Positions 4,430 to 5,657 of a stretch of DNA of 5,657 bases are shown piece by piece. The DNA comes from Kiritimatiellia bacterium. Lineage in GTDB: Bacteria > Verrucomicrobiota > Kiritimatiellia > UBA8416 > JABMPJ01. Both the position numbers and the translations under genes were made by a program. The notes under the pieces were generated by a model. It was given only the letters and a program-made list of their open reading frames with translations, was not told where the DNA came from and ran no database searches. The DNA lies in the NCBI GenBank assembly GCA_029939545.1, contig JAOZSS010000164.1, forward strand, positions 1-5,657, read 5' to 3'. Every line of letters starts with the position of its first letter. The first letter of the stretch is position 1.

Positions 4430-5657
4430 ATGACAACAGACATCTCACGGGCCTTCATCGAGGCGATTCCGAAAACCGATCTCCATGTTCACCTGGATGG
4501 GTCGCTGCGTCTGTCTACACTTCTTGATCTAGCGCGGCAGGGCGGTGTGGAATTGCCATCCACAAGCGAGGCGGGATTGCGGGAACTGGTATTCAAGGAT
4601 GGCTATGCCGACCTGGGCGAGTACCTGACGGGTTTCGCCTATACCTGTGCCGTGCTGCGGCAGAAAGAGGCGCTGGAGCGGGTTGCGTTTGAACTGGCAG
4701 AGGACAATCTTGCTGAAGGCGTACGCTATTTCGAGGTGCGGTTTGCGCCCCAGCTTCTTGCTCATGAAGCCCTCTCAATGGAGGAGACCATCCAGGCCGT
4801 AGCCAATGGGATGGAGCGTGCTAGACGGGCGCACAACACGTCGGAGGCGGTGCGCGCGGGGCGAGAGCTTCCCTTCGAGTTCGGCATCATCGTCTGTGCG
4901 ATGCGCCGCTTCAACAAGGCGATGGGCGACCACTACCGCCAGCTTCTGACCGTCCTCGAGCGGGCGCCACGCCGCGACGTCTATTCGATTGCATCCCTTG
5001 AGATGGCGCGCACCGCCGTGGGACTGCGCGATAGGCTCGGGCTCCCGATCGTGGGGTTCGACCTTGCGGGTGAGGAGGCCGGGTATCCCGCGGCCTATCA
5101 CAAGGAGGCCTATAGCTTTGCCCACAGCAACTTTCTCAAGAAAACCGTCCACGCGGGTGAAGCGTATGGTCCGGAATCCATCTTCCAGGCCATCACCGAC
5201 TGTCACACCAACCGGATCGGACACGGCACGTTCGTGTTCTCGTCCGACATGGTTCAAGATTCGGCGGTGCAGAATCCACAGCTCTACACGGAGCAGTTGG
5301 TCGAGTACATTGCCAGCCAGCGCATCACAATGGAGGTATGTCTGACGAGCAACTTGCAGACAACGCCCTCCATCGAGTCGATGGCCGCGCATCCGCTAGG
5401 ACATATGCTGGAGCATAACCTGTCGGTTTCCATCTGCACGGACAACCGCCTCGTGTCGAATACAACCGTGACGGATGAGCTTGAGCTGGTGAGCCGACAC
5501 GTCCCCGTAACACGTCACCAGTTCCGCAACCTTGTCATCGCGGGATTCAAAGGCAGTTTCTATCCGGGAAGCTACACCCAGAAGCGCCGGTTCGTGCGCA
5601 AGGTCATTGAGCGCTATGACGACCTGGCGGAGCGCCTGCTTCCCGGTGCAGGGGAAT
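4430..5657 (+). CDS. Adenosine deaminase family protein (3' end outside window)
   Basis: The frame runs open from the ATG at 4430 to the window edge, giving 409 visible residues. GCGAGGG at 4418-4424 serves as a fair ribosome binding site. The family deaminates adenosine or related purines to the 6-oxo form, using one zinc in a TIM barrel. Catalytic landmarks are all present: H19-x-H21 in KTDLHVHLDGSL, YFEVRFAP (100-107), GFDLAGEE (209-216), VHAGE with zinc ligand His241 and catalytic Glu244, His265 in RIGHGT, CLTSN (304-308), and zinc ligand Asp338 in CTDNRLVSNT. The second Asp of the classical TDD is Asn339; I recall TDN-R-L in actinobacterial and some other deaminases, so this is a subgroup mark rather than damage. 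It is longer than the ~330-350 of E. coli Add, with extra sequence near 132-148 and 272-290. The last visible residues, LLPGAGE, suggest the true end is close. Adenosine is the likeliest substrate; 6-aminodeoxyfutalosine or another purine cannot be excluded. It is divergent from fhs. Confidence 0.92.
   Translation, partial: MTTDISRAFIEAIPKTDLHVHLDGSLRLSTLLDLARQGGVELPSTSEAGLRELVFKDGYADLGEYLTGFAYTCAVLRQKEALERVAFELAEDNLAEGVRYFEVRFAPQLLAHEALSMEETIQAVANGMERARRAHNTSEAVRAGRELPFEFGIIVCAMRRFNKAMGDHYRQLLTVLERAPRRDVYSIASLEMARTAVGLRDRLGLPIVGFDLAGEEAGYPAAYHKEAYSFAHSNFLKKTVHAGEAYGPESIFQAITDCHTNRIGHGTFVFSSDMVQDSAVQNPQLYTEQLVEYIASQRITMEVCLTSNLQTTPSIESMAAHPLGHMLEHNLSVSICTDNRLVSNTTVTDELELVSRHVPVTRHQFRNLVIAGFKGSFYPGSYTQKRRFVRKVIERYDDLAERLLPGAGE

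Noticed and set aside
4775..5392. 205-codon minus-strand frame opposite the deaminase gene
   Set aside because: The plus strand carries all deaminase catalytic motifs in one open frame; the antisense product is a shadow rich in Arg, His and Val.

Overview
The window comes from a moderately GC-rich bacterial chromosome and looks like ordinary housekeeping DNA with one signalling gene. It holds five genes. Two are cut by the window edges: tsaD at the left (5' end missing) and an adenosine deaminase gene at the right (3' end missing). No rRNA, tRNA, CRISPR array, insertion sequence or phage gene is visible. The lineage cannot be fixed from the sequence alone. The formate--tetrahydrofolate ligase is of the MALDPTK... 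/ RQPSxGPTxNIKGSAAGGG type, which I recall from Desulfovibrio-like and other anaerobic or marine bacteria. The stand-alone PAS-plus-DHp protein also resembles proteins I recall from Deltaproteobacteria in the broad sense. A deltaproteobacterial or other environmental Gram-negative origin is therefore an inference, not a result.

Layout. Positions 1-525 (+) are the C-terminal half of TsaD, the tRNA t6A-modification enzyme. Positions 585-1286 (+) encode a 233-residue PAS protein that ends in a histidine-kinase-like dimerisation helix pair but has no ATP-binding domain. Its Shine-Dalgarno sequence is embedded in a perfect 12-bp palindrome that abuts the start codon. After a 52-bp convergent gap comes a minus-strand pair, folD (1339-2223) downstream of fhs (2285-4048), separated by 61 bp and probably one operon. 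A 381-bp divergent intergenic region (4049-4429) follows. It carries a good sigma70-like promoter for fhs, a 9-bp direct repeat spaced exactly 20 bp near the predicted start of transcription, and a perfect inverted repeat over a weaker candidate promoter for the rightward gene. From 4430 to the window end runs an adenosine deaminase family gene.

How the genes fit together. Fhs charges tetrahydrofolate with formate using ATP, and FolD interconverts 10-formyl-, 5,10-methenyl- and 5,10-methylene-tetrahydrofolate. Together they link formate to the one-carbon pool used for purines, formyl-Met-tRNA, thymidylate and serine/glycine, or to the methyl branch of the Wood-Ljungdahl pathway in organisms that have it. 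The divergent deaminase acts in purine salvage, so the shared intergenic region may coordinate one-carbon and purine metabolism; this is inference. The least ordinary item is the PAS-DHp protein. It looks complete, lacks its own kinase catalytic domain, and has Asn in place of the usual acidic residue after the phospho-acceptor His.
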